DNA of 64,000 nucleotides. It comes from Ilex aquifolium (taxonomy: Eukaryota; Streptophyta; Magnoliopsida; Aquifoliales; Aquifoliaceae). Shown here piece after piece: positions 48,895-59,750 of the stretch. The stretch is taken from NCBI GenBank assembly GCA_951799425.1, contig OX637402.1, positions 6,848,001 through 6,912,000 on the forward strand, written 5' to 3'. A program made the translations under genes and the position numbers. The notes under the pieces are model-generated. The model was not told the DNA's origin, did not search any database, and saw only the letters and a program-made list of their open reading frames with translations. The first letter of the stretch is position 1, and the number at the start of each line of letters is the position of its first letter.

Positions 48895-49797
48895 CTACAC
48901 CTCATCGGTTCCTCGGGCAGGGGGTTCCTCTTGTCTAGCTGCCGGGCCACCACTATGACCTTGGCTCCTCCAGAAGGAAGCCTTGTTAAGTGGTCCCATT
49001 GGCCTCTGTATCGTCATCTCAGGCCTCACCCTAATCCCATGGTCCTTGCACATCTCCGTGACCAAAGTGCCAAAAGGGAGCGAGTTCCTCTTTACGTCAC
49101 ATCCATTCTTCATCTCGGTCAGAATCAGTGAGGGGAGGTCTATGCTGTGCCCTTTCCCAAGTGCGTATAGTAGACGAGCTGCGTCAGGGAGGATCTCGTT
49201 CTTGCGCCAGATGGGGGCGAAGTTCGAGACCGCAATCAAATTCAGCATTTTTTACTTATCAATTAACTCCCCTTGTCAAAAAAATATCTTCCCTATCCAC
49301 GAAAACGTTGCCACCCGATCAATTCCGCCCCCACAGTATCCATGGCCACCTTCTTCCTCGGGGGGTATGTAGGCCTTGGTACTCGAGGTACCTCTTGCCT
49401 AAGCTCCCGGATATAGTCCTCGTCTACATCGATATGGGCCCCCCTCACATATGTTTTGATTGCTTCATTGACTATTTCGGAGTTGGAGTAGAACTCCCGC
49501 ACCAAGTCAATTACGGCCTCACCGTTGTTTCTTACGTACAACACCCACTCCTCCTCTCCATATCCTCCAAAATACCCAACTCTACAAAATTAGTCACCAC
49601 CACATTCCTCTCACAAACTACAACTTGTTCTCGGTAGAAATTTTCATACCTATTTGCTTTGAGGGCCGTGGGGAAGCGAGTTCGATCGTATCTCCGCACA
49701 GTGGGCCTCCCCTCCCTTTCTTCAATCACTTCCTCCACCATATTAGGCTATTGCTTGGTGTGTTGTGCCTAGTAGGGAGCTTGACTCTTGGAGGCAT
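48895..49797 (-). pseudogene. Post-pol reading-frame remnant
   Basis: Read on the minus strand from about 49797 (MPPRVKLPTRHN), it holds in order: RFPTALKANRYENFYREQVV, a DLVREFYSNS block, TYVRGAHIDVDEDYIREL, DAARLLYALGKGHSIDLPSLIL and LPFGTLVTEMCKDHGI. This is the layout of the plant protein family often annotated as putative plant transposon protein, found after pol in Athila elements. It covers more of the family than the frames at 4301-4942 or 25440-26600. About two or three breaks. It may be the post-pol gene of copy II, which lies on the same strand to the right. No biochemical function is known to me. Confidence 0.65.
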
Positions 49798-49799
49798 GG

Positions 49800-50028
49800 T
49801 GTTTCGGGTTTGGGGGTGTTAGGGCTTGAAAGTCTTGATTTTCTTGTGAGAATGAGGATGAATGAGGTGGGAATGGCTTTGGTATGGTCATTTGGGGTAG
49901 AAATTGGGAATGAGAGGTATTTTGAGGCTTAGGTAGTGAAGGTTCAACCTAGGGTTTGGAGGTTTTTGAAGGGTTTTGGGGTTTTTGAAATGGGGAAGAA
50001 GAACCAGGCTTCTATAGCCTGAGAGTTG
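49800..50028 (-). other. Leader between palindromes and post-pol frame
   Basis: G/T-rich on the plus strand, with several 'gggtttttgaa' type near-repeats. No gene is seen. Confidence 0.4.
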
Positions 50029-50300
50029 ACGTTCGAACGTATGTAGTAGAATTTTAAAAAGAACGTTCGAACGTGAGGTTGTCGTTCGAACGTGATGAGC
50101 TCCCAGTACTTTTGAGTTCTGTCAGAGACCAAAGTACTGTAAGCTCATGGCGTTCGAACGTTCTATTGGCGTTTGAACGTGCTGAGCTCTCGTTCGAACG
50201 TGCTGAGCTCCCAGTACTTTTTGTTTCCATCAGAAGCTTCATTAGAGATAGAGTACTGCAAGTAGGTGACGTTCGAACGTTAATTGGCGTTTGAATGTCA
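50029..50300. repeat. CGTTCGAACG palindrome cluster
   Basis: Six exact copies of the self-complementary CGTTCGAACG and two degenerate copies (CGTTTGAACG, CGTTTGAATG) in about 270 bases. Part of the cluster is an imperfect tandem repeat of about 109 bases (50083-50190 and 50191-50300) sharing GAGCTCCCAGTACTTTT. It sits upstream of the post-pol frame on the minus strand, where copy B carries its internal GTACCGGTAC module. Confidence 0.92.
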
Positions 50301-50694
50301 AAAGCAAAAATAAAAACTTTATGCACATTAATATTCACAATGAAAGAGGGCTATACACACAAATTTGATTTAAAAATTCATGGCGTCTCAGGATAATTCC
50401 CTACCCTCGCTTTAGGTTGGTATTCTGGGACATTCCTTACTCTGCCCATATTTTCATTTCAGTCAAAAGAGTTTGTACATTTAAAAAATATTTTTACACT
50501 TTTTACAAAAATTCGAACCCTTCATTTTCATCCCCAAAACACTATTTTCCACAGTTTTGTTAGAAAGCAATCTAATCCGAGTCATCCTCTGTCTCCATGT
50601 CATTTGATCCATCAGTGACTCTTTTAATTTCCTGTTGCACAAACCGGTTAAGCAAAGTACCGGAATAGGATGGCGTGTCAGGATAATCCTTACT

Positions 50695-50982
50695 CTACTC
50701 ATTCACTATCCAGTCTAATCGATCGAGTGCGCGATCGAAAATCGGTTCAGAACATTGATTATATTCTTTCATGTGAAAGACCCGACCATATTGTTTACAT
50801 GCACCAAGTCTTTTGGCACGATGACGTTTAGTAAATGTGCTTCTGCCACATAGCGGTTTCGCTTGCTGTTCTCGGATTTCGTTCTTTCTTACCAATCTTG
50901 CTTTTCTCATGATCACAGTATGCACATAAGATGGAAAAGTGCGTAAAACTCCCAGACTAAACCAAAAAAGTTTAACATCCAT
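50695..50982 (-). CDS. Small basic Cys-containing frame, copy II
   Basis: A 95-residue frame starting MDVKLFWFSLGVLRTF, clearly homologous to 12022-12273: shared FWFSL, KAR, QAKPLCG/QSKPLCG, KRHRAKRLG/KRRRANRLG, HMKEYNQC/HMREYNQC and EPI. Most differences are conservative, which suggests past selection on the protein. It also lies after integrase and the GACAATG block. Function unknown. Confidence 0.55.
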   Translation of the reverse strand: MDVKLFWFSLGVLRTFPSYVHTVIMRKARLVRKNEIREQQAKPLCGRSTFTKRHRAKRLGACKQYGRVFHMKEYNQCSEPIFDRALDRLDWIVNE

Positions 50983-51168
50983 ACTTGCTAGGCTTTAAGA
51001 CACTCTATCTGATTTTTTAACGTCTGCTAGTTACAAAGACGATTGAAGCTGACTCACAAACATGATCATCAATTTATACAAAAAAAATGAGGCAAGGTAC
51101 ACAATATGATCATAAACAACAACAACAAAAAGAACAAAAATTTTACTAGCACAAATATGAATTGTAGG

Positions 51169-51206
51169 TCTAATCCCCAACCTAAACTGAACATTGTCCC
51201 CAATGT
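51169..51206 (-). other. Conserved GACAATG/purine block of copy II
   Basis: The minus strand has ATTGGGGACAATGTTC and a following purine run (TTAGGTTGGGGATTAG), the counterpart of 11893-11935 and 28680-28715. Confidence 0.6.
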
Positions 51207-51609
51207 TTCAAATTTACCAGTGTATGGATCTTGGAGATGAGGTTGAAAGGTAGAGATCTGTTCATCTGCCGAAACCTACAAATAAAAATACATGAATTAC
51301 TCATCTTTGCGCAGATCTGGGTTTCGGGAAGGATGGAAATCCTTGTGTGTGGGTGCGAACAAGAGTAGAACACTCATGAGCAAATACAACATTAAAATGC
51401 AAAGCATGAAGCAAAGGATTGTGTCTGTGGAGTGTATGGTCATTGGTTTGCAGGGGATGGGTTGTTTATCACAGAACAACGAAGAAGAAAAAGAAGAAGA
51501 AGTAGAAGAAGAAGGGGCCAACAGCGGCTGATGGGGAAAAAGAGGAAAAAGGGGGTGGTTACCTTATAAAGGCGGCCTCTAGGGTCGGGTTGGGTCAGAT
51601 TTTTCCTAA

Positions 51610-52900
51610 CCCGACCCCTTTTTGTGTCGGTAGACGCGAATCTCGGAGGAATATTCTGGATCCATTAAAAGAATGGTTTCCACATTTTTAACAAAATTTT
51701 CCAAGAATGGTTTCAAACGCTGGCCATTGACAATAAAAATATTACCGTTTGATGGGTTTTCCACTTCCACTGCTCCATGAACAAATACCTGTTTGACAAT
51801 GTAAGGTCCAGTCCATCTTGATCTCAACTTACCAGGAAAAAGATGGAGCCTTTAGTTATATAACACGACTTTTTGAGATGGTTCAAAAGACTTCTGCACA
51901 ATGTTCTTATCATGAAAAATTTCATTCTGGACTTAGCAATCTTAGCATTTTCATATGCATCATTTCTCAACTCTTCCAATTCATTAATTTGTAGTTTTCT
52001 TGAGAGTCCGACCTTGTCTAGGTCAAAGTTCATTGCTTTAATGGCCCAGTATGCTCTGTGTTCCAATTCCACAGGTAGGTGACAAGGCTTACCATATACT
52101 AATCGATAGGGAGACATGCCCAAAATTGTTTTGAAAGTAGTGCGATATGCTCAGAGTGCATCAGTTAGTCTTAACGACCAATCTTTGCGGTCTGGGTTTA
52201 CCATTTTTTCTAAAATTAGTTTGATCTCTCGATTAGCCAATTCTGCATGTCCACTAGTCTGTGAATGATAAGGGGTTACAATTTTGTGAAAAATCAAGTA
52301 TTTTTTCATTAAATTCCAGAAAGGACGATTACAAAAATGAGCACCCCCATCACTTATGATGGATTTCAGAATTCCAAACCGAGACAAAATATTTTCTTTT
52401 AAAAACTTGATCACTATTCGGTGATCATTATTTCGGCATGGAATTGCTTCAACCCATTTGGACACATAGTCTATACTAAAATGTATAGATAGCCAAAGGA
52501 AGGGGGAAATGGTCCCATAAAATCGATGCCCCAACAGTCAAAGATTTCAATTATTAGAATTGGGTTCAAGGGCATCATGTTTCTTTTAGAAATGCTCCCC
52601 AACTTCTAGCATCTATCACATGTTAGACAAAAGTCATGGACATCTTTGAAAAGTGTGGGCCAATAAAATCCACACTACAAGATTTTTGCAGCGGTTTTCT
52701 TGGATAAGAAATGACCACCACATGCTTCAGAATGACAAAATGATATTACATGCCTGCTTAGGGATGCAACGTCCTATGATTTGGTCCTTACAGTATTTGA
52801 ATACGTATGGATCCTCCCAAAAGAAATTACGAACCTCCATCAGAAATTTCTTTCTATCCATCAATGTAAAGGAATGAGGAAACGTATCAGTAGCAAGGAA
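51610..52900 (-). pseudogene. Integrase of copy II
   Basis: Contains LVVVDYVSKW-like sequence, [96 protein letters not shown] and VNGQRLKPFLE. Close to copy A in sequence. Several breaks. Confidence 0.85.
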
Positions 52901-53285
52901 GTTAGTAATATCAGCGTACCACAGTGTTTCTATGACTGTGAATAGTTGTTCATTAGGGAAATTCTCATTGATTGGCAGTCCATCCTCATGAAATTCATAC
53001 ATTAACCTGGATAGATGGTCTGCCACCACATTTTTGACTCCTTTCTTGTCCTTAATGATCAAATCAAATTATTGGAGCAAGAGTATCCATCTTAAGATCC
53101 TTGGCTTGGCATCCTTTTTTGTGAGTAAAAATTTTAACACTGCATGGTCAGTGAACACAACAACAGAAGATCCAACAAGAGAAGAACAAAATTTCTCCAG
53201 AGCAAAAACTACAACAAGCAATTCCTTTTCAGTTGTCGAGTAATTTAATTGAGCATCATTCAAAGTTTTGCTTGCATAGTAAATC

Positions 53286-55576
53286 TGTGACACCCCAAAA
53301 ATCCGGGGGTCCGTTGATTACCCATCAACCCGCGGAATACCTATAGATACCTAGTGTCTCGATATCACACTGTTATGCCCCACTTACCGGGGTCCATAGC
53401 TTACGAAATTTGGGCAGAGTCTCCTTTGTATGGGGAGCTCTACCCAATACCCAACCTGTGCAATACACAATTACCAGACCCATCCGAGGTCAAATATAAA
53501 GCAATGGCCGCACCGGGTCCATGTATAAGTAAACATTGGCCACACTGGGTCCAATTAACCATACTTATATAACATACAAGGTTCCATTATAAGTATTCAA
53601 ATATGATTACCATATTTACATGTCATAAACCATCTTAAAACAAAAGGTTTACAAAATCTTGAGATAAGGCCACACATAGGCCCCCTTCACCCTTGATGCT
53701 CTCCATGGGAGCCAATCGCCGGTGTAAACCCAACACCTGAAATTGTTTCCCGTATAGGGTGAGCACAACGTCCAGTGGAGATAAACCTATAGAGGTTACT
53801 CTTCCCCTAGATGCACATGCTCATGTAATCATCACATAAACATATAACTAAACATTTCTCATGCTTATGCATTCTATGATGGAATGCAACAATGCTATGC
53901 CATGGAATGAAGTGACACTCACCCATGCGTTTCAACACGAGTCCTCACCGACTCACACAACACAATGCAACGCCAAAGTGTAATGCAACCCGTCTATTGA
54001 CGAAAAAATCATTCCAATGATCGTTATGAAATCCGATCATTATTGGAATCTACCCATTGAATGGGTGTTTTTATAACCAAATCTTGTGTTTCCTTTGGGC
54101 AACGGATTTTGGAATTTCACCCTGGCTCCGTAAGCATTACACTTTTGCGGAATTTCACCCCGGGAAGTGTATGAACCAAGTGGTTTAGGGCTTTTCACCC
54201 AAGGAAGTCGCCATGCCCCTTCTTGCTATACCCAACACAAGTTTTCCTTATGCAATGCAATCATGTGACTCCATGTGACCATCGGTCCACATTTCCAAGC
54301 CCACATATCAACTACCAAACAAGGTGTTGATTATATCCATGCATCTCCCACACACCAACACTCATGCAATAGTCCCATGAATGTGATGCCATGAAAATGC
54401 TCAAAATGCAATAACTACCACATGAGCAATGTATCCACATGTTCAACATGTCATAAATTCATGGCAATTATATCAAGTGCATATAACTACCAAATCTCAT
54501 ATTCATGTCAACATATCAAAGTCATGGCTTGACAACATAGAGCATAATTTCAATTGTCTCTATACACATAAACATGTTATCACAATATCATTGAAATAAC
54601 CTCATTTCATCAACCAAGGCATTTAAACAAACACCTTAAAGGCATACAATATATTTACAAACAATTCATGCCCACATTCATCAAATCCTAAGGAGAATTC
54701 ACACATGTAATTCTCTATAGTTAATTTCAAGGTTGAATTTGTTATGAATACTTTCCAAACACACTTCCTCATCCCAAATTCATGGAACCATGCATATCTA
54801 TATATAAACCTACATATATATATATATATATGTATATACACTTATCTACATCTAGAACAAGAATAGACCAAAGTAGGAGAACCCCTACCTCTTAGGAGTG
54901 TAGAAAACCCCCAAAAACACCAAAACCACTCCAAAACTTTGAATCTCTCAAGATCGCCTCTTTAGATCTTCGGTGAAATTCCTTGTTTTTGGTGCCCACG
55001 CGTAGCCCTTGTCGCGTAGATCAACTTTGCCTTTTGAATCGACGAATTCCGACGGACGGAACTCCCGGAATCGGCGAAAGAAAATTTAAAAACCCACTTT
55101 TTCTCTCCTCTCTCTCCAAAAACGTGTATACTGTTTTTTTTAGCTGAAGAATCTGAATAAAATCAGATATTTGTTCCCTATTTATAGTCGCAAATGAGCG
55201 GTCCACATCGCACCGCATATTTTCGACTTTCGGGTCCGTTTTTCGTCCCGAAACGACTCATTAAATCCCGGATTAAGTCCAAATTAATTTTATTGGAACT
55301 TTAATCCAATTATAAGGAAATTTTATAAAATCCATTACTGGGGACCTTTAAAAGATCCATCGCCACGCAGTCGTCTCGAACTACGTGCAAAAATCCGACT
55401 ATCTCGGAATTCGACGAATTTTCTGGTGGTTACTAGATTTCGCGTTGCGAATCCAACGACGCACTCCGTTTCCTCATCCGAGGTCTAGAACATATGTATT
55501 TTAAATACGCTCAGTAGTGGCAAATGACTATTTTGCCCCTTTTCAGAAAAAAAATCAAATTTTCCCGGGTTTCACA
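53286..55576 (-). mobile_element. Del/Tekay solo LTR in RNase H, with target duplication
   Basis: AAATC stands at 53281-53285 and 55577-55581. In plus-strand terms it runs from TGTGACACCCC to GGGTTTCACA, 2,291 bp, with no internal region. The undisturbed target exists in copy A near 10100-10120, where AAATC (as GATTT) occurs once. A TATA box on the minus strand lies at 55179-55186, and a (TA)n run at 54812-54835. Confidence 0.95.
55179..55186 (-). promoter_or_regulatory. TATA box of Tekay solo LTR
   Basis: The minus strand reads TATAAATA in CTATAAATAGGG, about 0.4 kb from the LTR 5' end. A CT-rich (minus strand GA-rich) leader follows. Confidence 0.6.
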
Positions 55577-55689
55577 AAATCACATAGGGTTTCTTATATT
55601 TTCTTTATCCCATCACAGCACCAACAACATAATCACTAGCATCACACATCAATTTAAATGGTAAAGTTCATTCTAGGGATTGCATGATT

Positions 55690-56600
55690 GAAGCAGAAAT
55701 TATCATACCTTTAAGCTTGTAAAAAGCTTTATAGCATGCTTCATTCCATACAAAGATTACATCCTGGCTCAGGAGATGACACATGGGTTTAACTATGGTA
55801 CTAAAGTCTTTAATGAATCTCATATAGAACCCTGCATGTCCTAGGAATGATCGGACATACTTTACAGTCTTGGGAGCAGGCAAGTTTCCAATCAGATCTA
55901 TTTTTTCCTTGTCAACTTTCATGCCTTCAGACGACACAATATGACTAAGTACAATGCCTTGTGTTACCATGAAATGACATTTCTCCCAATTGAGTACCAG
56001 ATTGGCTTCCTTACATCTTATCAATACCTTTTCTAGGTTGGCCAAACACAAATCAAATGAGTCACCATATACAGAGAAATCATCCATGAACACTTCCAAA
56101 AAATTCTCAACTATGCCACTGAACAAGCTTAGCACGCATCTTTGCAATGTTGTAGGAGCGTTACAAAGTCCAAATGGCATCCTTTTGAATGCAAAGGTGC
56201 CAAAGGGGCATGTGAACGTTGTCTTTTCCTGGTCATTTAGTGTTATCTCGATTTGATTGTACCCGGAATACCCATCTAGGAAGCAATAGAATACATGTCC
56301 TGCAATTCTCTCTAGGACTTGATCAAGAAAGGGAAGAGGGAAATGGTCTTTCCTAGTCACCAAATTGAGTTTTCGATAGTCTATGCACATTCATCATCCT
56401 GTGACGACTCGAGTTGGTCCTAGTTCATTGGCATCATTTTTTACCACTGTGACTCCAGACTTATTGGGCACAACTTGGGTTGGACTCACCCACTTGCTAT
56501 CCGAGATGGGGTAGATTATCCCTACATCTAATAGCTTAAGTACCTCAGTTCTCACAACTTCTTCATGTGAGGGTTTAGTCTTCGTTGCATTTAACGAGAG
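55690..56600 (-). pseudogene. Reverse transcriptase of copy II
   Basis: Contains MCIDYRKLNLVTRKDHFPLP, FLDQVLERIAGHVFYCFLDG, FTCPFGTFAFKRMPFGLCNA, the catalytic FMDDFSVYGDSFDLCL block near 56055-56100, and SSEGMKVDKEKIDLIGNLP. This is one of the better-kept RT domains here; few breaks. Confidence 0.9.
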
Positions 56601-56639
56601 GGTTTTGAATCCTCTTTAAGGTATATAGCATGATTGCAG

Positions 56640-57610
56640 ATTCACGGGCTTATACCTTTCAAGTCAGCGATGGTCCACCTAATGGTGCTTTTATGGAGTT
56701 TGAGAACTTCAATCAGCTTAGACTCTTGTAAGTCTGTAAGCTTAGATGAAATTACCACTGGGTATGACTCGTCTTCTCCCAAGAATGCATATTTAAGGTC
56801 AGATGGGAGTGACTTTAGCTCAGGCTTTGGTGGCTTGATATTTGATGAGAGTGGTTTTGTACCATTTGGTGAAAGTTCCTCAAATTTGGGTGCCCATGTC
56901 TCAATAGCATAAGCAAGGCAACTTTGTGGGTTTGGGTCATCAACTGTTGTCTCAGATGTACTAGGTTCCAACAGATAAGATTCAGCAGAGGTTTCACAAA
57001 AGGTATCACTCACATGTTCGTGAACCAATGACTCAATGGAATTTATTTCTCTCACTTCCTATTTTTCTCTTGGGTGCTTAGCAATATTAAAAATGTTCAG
57101 CTCGAGAGTCATATTTCCAAAATTTAATTTCATGACTCCATTCCTGCAATTGATTAAAGCATTTGAAGTTGCTAGGAAGGGTCGACCAAGAATAATGGGG
57201 ATTTGATTTTCTGAATGCATTGTTGGCTTAGTGTCTAGAATAATGAAGTCAACAGGGAAGACAAAGTTGTCCACTTGGACAAGTACATCTTCAACAATAC
57301 CCCTAGGAATTCTGACAGATCTGTCTGCCAACTGAAGTGTGACACAAGTGGGCTTGAGCTCTCCCAGCCCCAAATGCTGCTAGACAGAGAATGTGAGCAA
57401 ATTGACACTTGCCCCAAGATCGAGCAAAGCTTGTTCTATTATGAAGTTTCCAATGACACATGACACGGTTGGACACCCAGGGTCCTTGTATTTTGGAGGG
57501 GTTCTGTGTTAAAGTAGGGCACTAACATGTTCCGTCAAGAAAGCTCTTTTTTGGACATTTTGGCTTCTCTTGATTGTGCAAAATTCTTTGAGGAACTTGG
57601 CATAAGATGG
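56640..57610 (-). pseudogene. Protease and linker of copy II
   Basis: From right to left: a KRSQNVQKRAFLTEHV-like block, the active-site region with LLDLGASVN-like sequence near 57400-57430, LKPTCVTLQLADRSVRIPRG, IILGRPFLATSNALINC and the linker into RT. Cut at 57610 by the Tekay element. Confidence 0.8.
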
Positions 57611-58219
57611 TGTAACACCCCAAAACACACCCTAGACGACATTACATTCTCAAACATTCATATCATGAGAGCACTAATATAATCCATCAATAAATAAGAC
57701 TTCATCAAGTCATCCATAACATTTACAACATTATCCCCAAAAGAATAGACCCATTTTGGCCTTTACATTCCAAAAATCAACTAATGTAGCGCAGCGGAAA
57801 TAACAAAATAAAACTAGACTTTACAAGGTTCAAAATGAATATCCTAGTCTAGAACAAAAGGAAGTGTCGCTCTAGGCGTCCACCTCGGGATCCACGCTCC
57901 CGTCTACCGGAGTCTCCCAGTGTGCGGGCTCCTCGACTCCCAGCTCTTCCTCGAGAGGGTAATTTGAAAAAATGTTAGCGGTAGGGGGTGAGCACGAAGC
58001 TCTGTAGAAAAATTCTCTCAAACCCAAACAAGGTTTAGAAACGTATTTAAAATGGCCGGTCTCATTTCACAAATAGCATACATAATCTTTGCAGTAAAAC
58101 GATGACATTTTACAACTGATCTCAAGTTTAAGTAGCCATAGTACTAGAAATGAACAATAATAACCAATTCTAATAAACATTCATTTTCAAAATATAAACC
58201 ATTTCCCACACATTATATA

Positions 58220-58690
58220 ATATTGTCCTCTTTTGGCATGACCATCTTTATAAGGAACCTCTCACCCTCAAGGCATCACAAACTCAAGCATCCTTATAAG
58301 GAACCTCTTGAGGGGAAATCACATACTCTCCTCTCTTGGCATGAGCATCCTTATAAGGAACCTCTCACCCTCAAGGCATCACAAACTCAAGCATCCTTAT
58401 AAGGAACCTCTTGAGGGGAAATCACATACTCTCCTCTCTTGGCATGAGCATCCTTATAAGGAACCTCTCACCCTCAAGGCATCACAAACTCAAGCATCCT
58501 TATAAGGAACCTCTTGAGGGAAATCACATACTCTCCTCTCTTGGCATGAGCATCCTTATAAGGAACCTCTCACCCTCAAGGCATCACAAACTCAAGCATC
58601 CTTATAAGGAACCTCTTGAGGGAAATCACATACTCTCCTCTCTTGGCATGAGCATCCTTATAAGGAACATCTCACCCTCAAGGCATCACA
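58220..58690 (-). repeat. 103-bp tandem repeat inside a Tekay LTR
   Basis: About four and a half units of 102-103 bases, nearly identical to one another. Each unit holds two copies of a 21-base 'gcatccttataaggaacctct' type sub-repeat, partly given here by its core CCTTATAAGG, itself a perfect palindrome. The open frames across it are a consequence of the repeat. No such array is in the other Tekay LTRs of this window. Confidence 0.93.
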
Positions 58691-59234
58691 AACAACCCAA
58701 CCAAGCATACCATTCCAATATTTATATCATTTTACAAGCATCTCTCCAAAATCACCAAGATATATTATGTAACAATTCCCCAACCAACAAAGAAAATACC
58801 TGAGATCACAATAACATCATTTTTCTACCCAACACAAACAACTACGGTTTTCGGAGTTCATAATAAAGAAGCATTTAAGAAGAAATACATCACTCTCCCA
58901 AAAACTAGGGTTTTAAAACTAGAAAAGAGATTTCATGGGTATTAAACCCTAACAACATGTAATCTTTGCAAAAAGCCTAAGAGATGATGATTCTATAGCA
59001 TATATATACCATTGATAGCAAAAACATACATATATAAATACCCTAGCCTCAATGTAAGTGAGTGGGAGAAAACCCCTACCTTAATGTTCTTGGAAAAATT
59101 AGGGCTTTGATCTTGAATCAACCCTTCAATCTCTTGTTTTCTCTTGATCTTGTGTTTCTCTCTTTCTCTCTTCCTCTCTTATGTTTTCTAGGGTTTGGAG
59201 TGGTGTAATGAAGGCTAAGGAGGTGACAAAAATG

Positions 59235-59242
59235 TATTTATA
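59235..59242 (-). promoter_or_regulatory. TATA box of the Tekay LTR
   Basis: The minus strand reads TATAAATA, about 55 bases downstream of the palindrome cluster 59297-59394. This places the cluster directly upstream of the likely core promoter. Confidence 0.65.
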
Positions 59243-59296
59243 GTGGAGGAAAAATCGGCTTGTTCGCGACTTAAAATAAACAGTCTGGTTTCGGTA

Positions 59297-59394
59297 GTAC
59301 CGGTACCCAGTACCGGTACAAGAAACCTTCTGGAATCGGGGGTACCGGTACTCAGTACCGGTACCATTCAGTACCGGTACCCAGTACCTGTACC
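59297..59394. repeat. GTACCGGTAC cluster in Tekay U3
   Basis: Five GTACCGGTAC copies and one altered copy in 98 bases, several extended to GGTACCGGTAC. It sits just upstream of the TATA box in the minus orientation. Confidence 0.95.
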
Positions 59395-59709
59395 ATTTAC
59401 CCAGTTTTGCCTATTTCTTTTGTTTTCCATTTCCAATCCATTCCAAAACTAACCAAATCCATCACAAACCTCTCCAACACATATTTATACACCAAACCTA
59501 TCTAATACAAGTTATAGGACCTAACATTTTATATTTTTACTCACTAAAACTAAATTTCAACTATGATTTTCATTAACATTTTAAATCTTTACTTTTCAAA
59601 TTTACAAAGTTCAAACACACTTCAATACCCCTATCCACATCTTTACAACCATTATTTGCTATATCTATATATCTATATGCATATATAAAAGAAAATGCGG
59701 GGTGTTACA

Positions 59710-59730
59710 ATCCACCCCCCTTAAAGAAAG
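59710..59730 (-). other. Polypurine tract of the Tekay element
   Basis: On the minus strand CTTTCTTTAAGGGGGGTGG leads into the LTR start. The same tract is at 63052-63072. Together with the upstream GAGGACGAAAC it is the usual Tekay 3' end. Confidence 0.85.
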
Positions 59731-59750
59731 TTTCGTCCTCGAAACTTACC

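Larger units (their letters stand above)
53069..55690 (-). pseudogene. RNase H of copy II, interrupted
   Basis: The right part (near 55590-55690) has the MCDASDY...GA block and the left part (53069-53285) has YYASKTLNDAQLNY, LVVVFALEKFCSSLVGSS and VFTDHAVLKFLLTKKDAKPR. A Tekay solo LTR lies between them. Confidence 0.85.
50400..57610 (-). mobile_element. Athila-type element, copy II
   Basis: Minus-strand order from right to left: end of gag/linker, protease, RT, RNase H (split by the solo LTR 53286-55576), integrase, GACAATG block, small basic frame. The front half is cut at 57610 by a Tekay element and no LTR of its own is identified. It resembles copy A more than copy B (it shares the small frame). 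About ten breaks. Confidence 0.82.
57611..59709 (-). mobile_element. 3' LTR of the Tekay element
   Basis: 2,099 bp. On the minus strand it starts TGTAACACCCCG at 59709 and ends GGGGTGTTACA at 57611, so the termini are an 11-base inverted repeat. It contains the palindrome cluster 59297-59394, a TATA box at 59235-59242, and the 103-bp tandem array 58220-58690. Confidence 0.9.

Noticed and set aside
54812-54835. (TA)n run as a possible regulatory or fragile site
   Set aside because: A short simple repeat inside a solo LTR; nothing else supports a role.
58220-58690. Possible CRISPR-like array
   Set aside because: The repeats are head-to-tail without unique spacers, and the genome is plant nuclear.
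58308-58803. Repeated frame with HPYKEPL-like periodic units
   Set aside because: It lies entirely in the 103-bp tandem repeat of a Tekay LTR, on the antisense strand.
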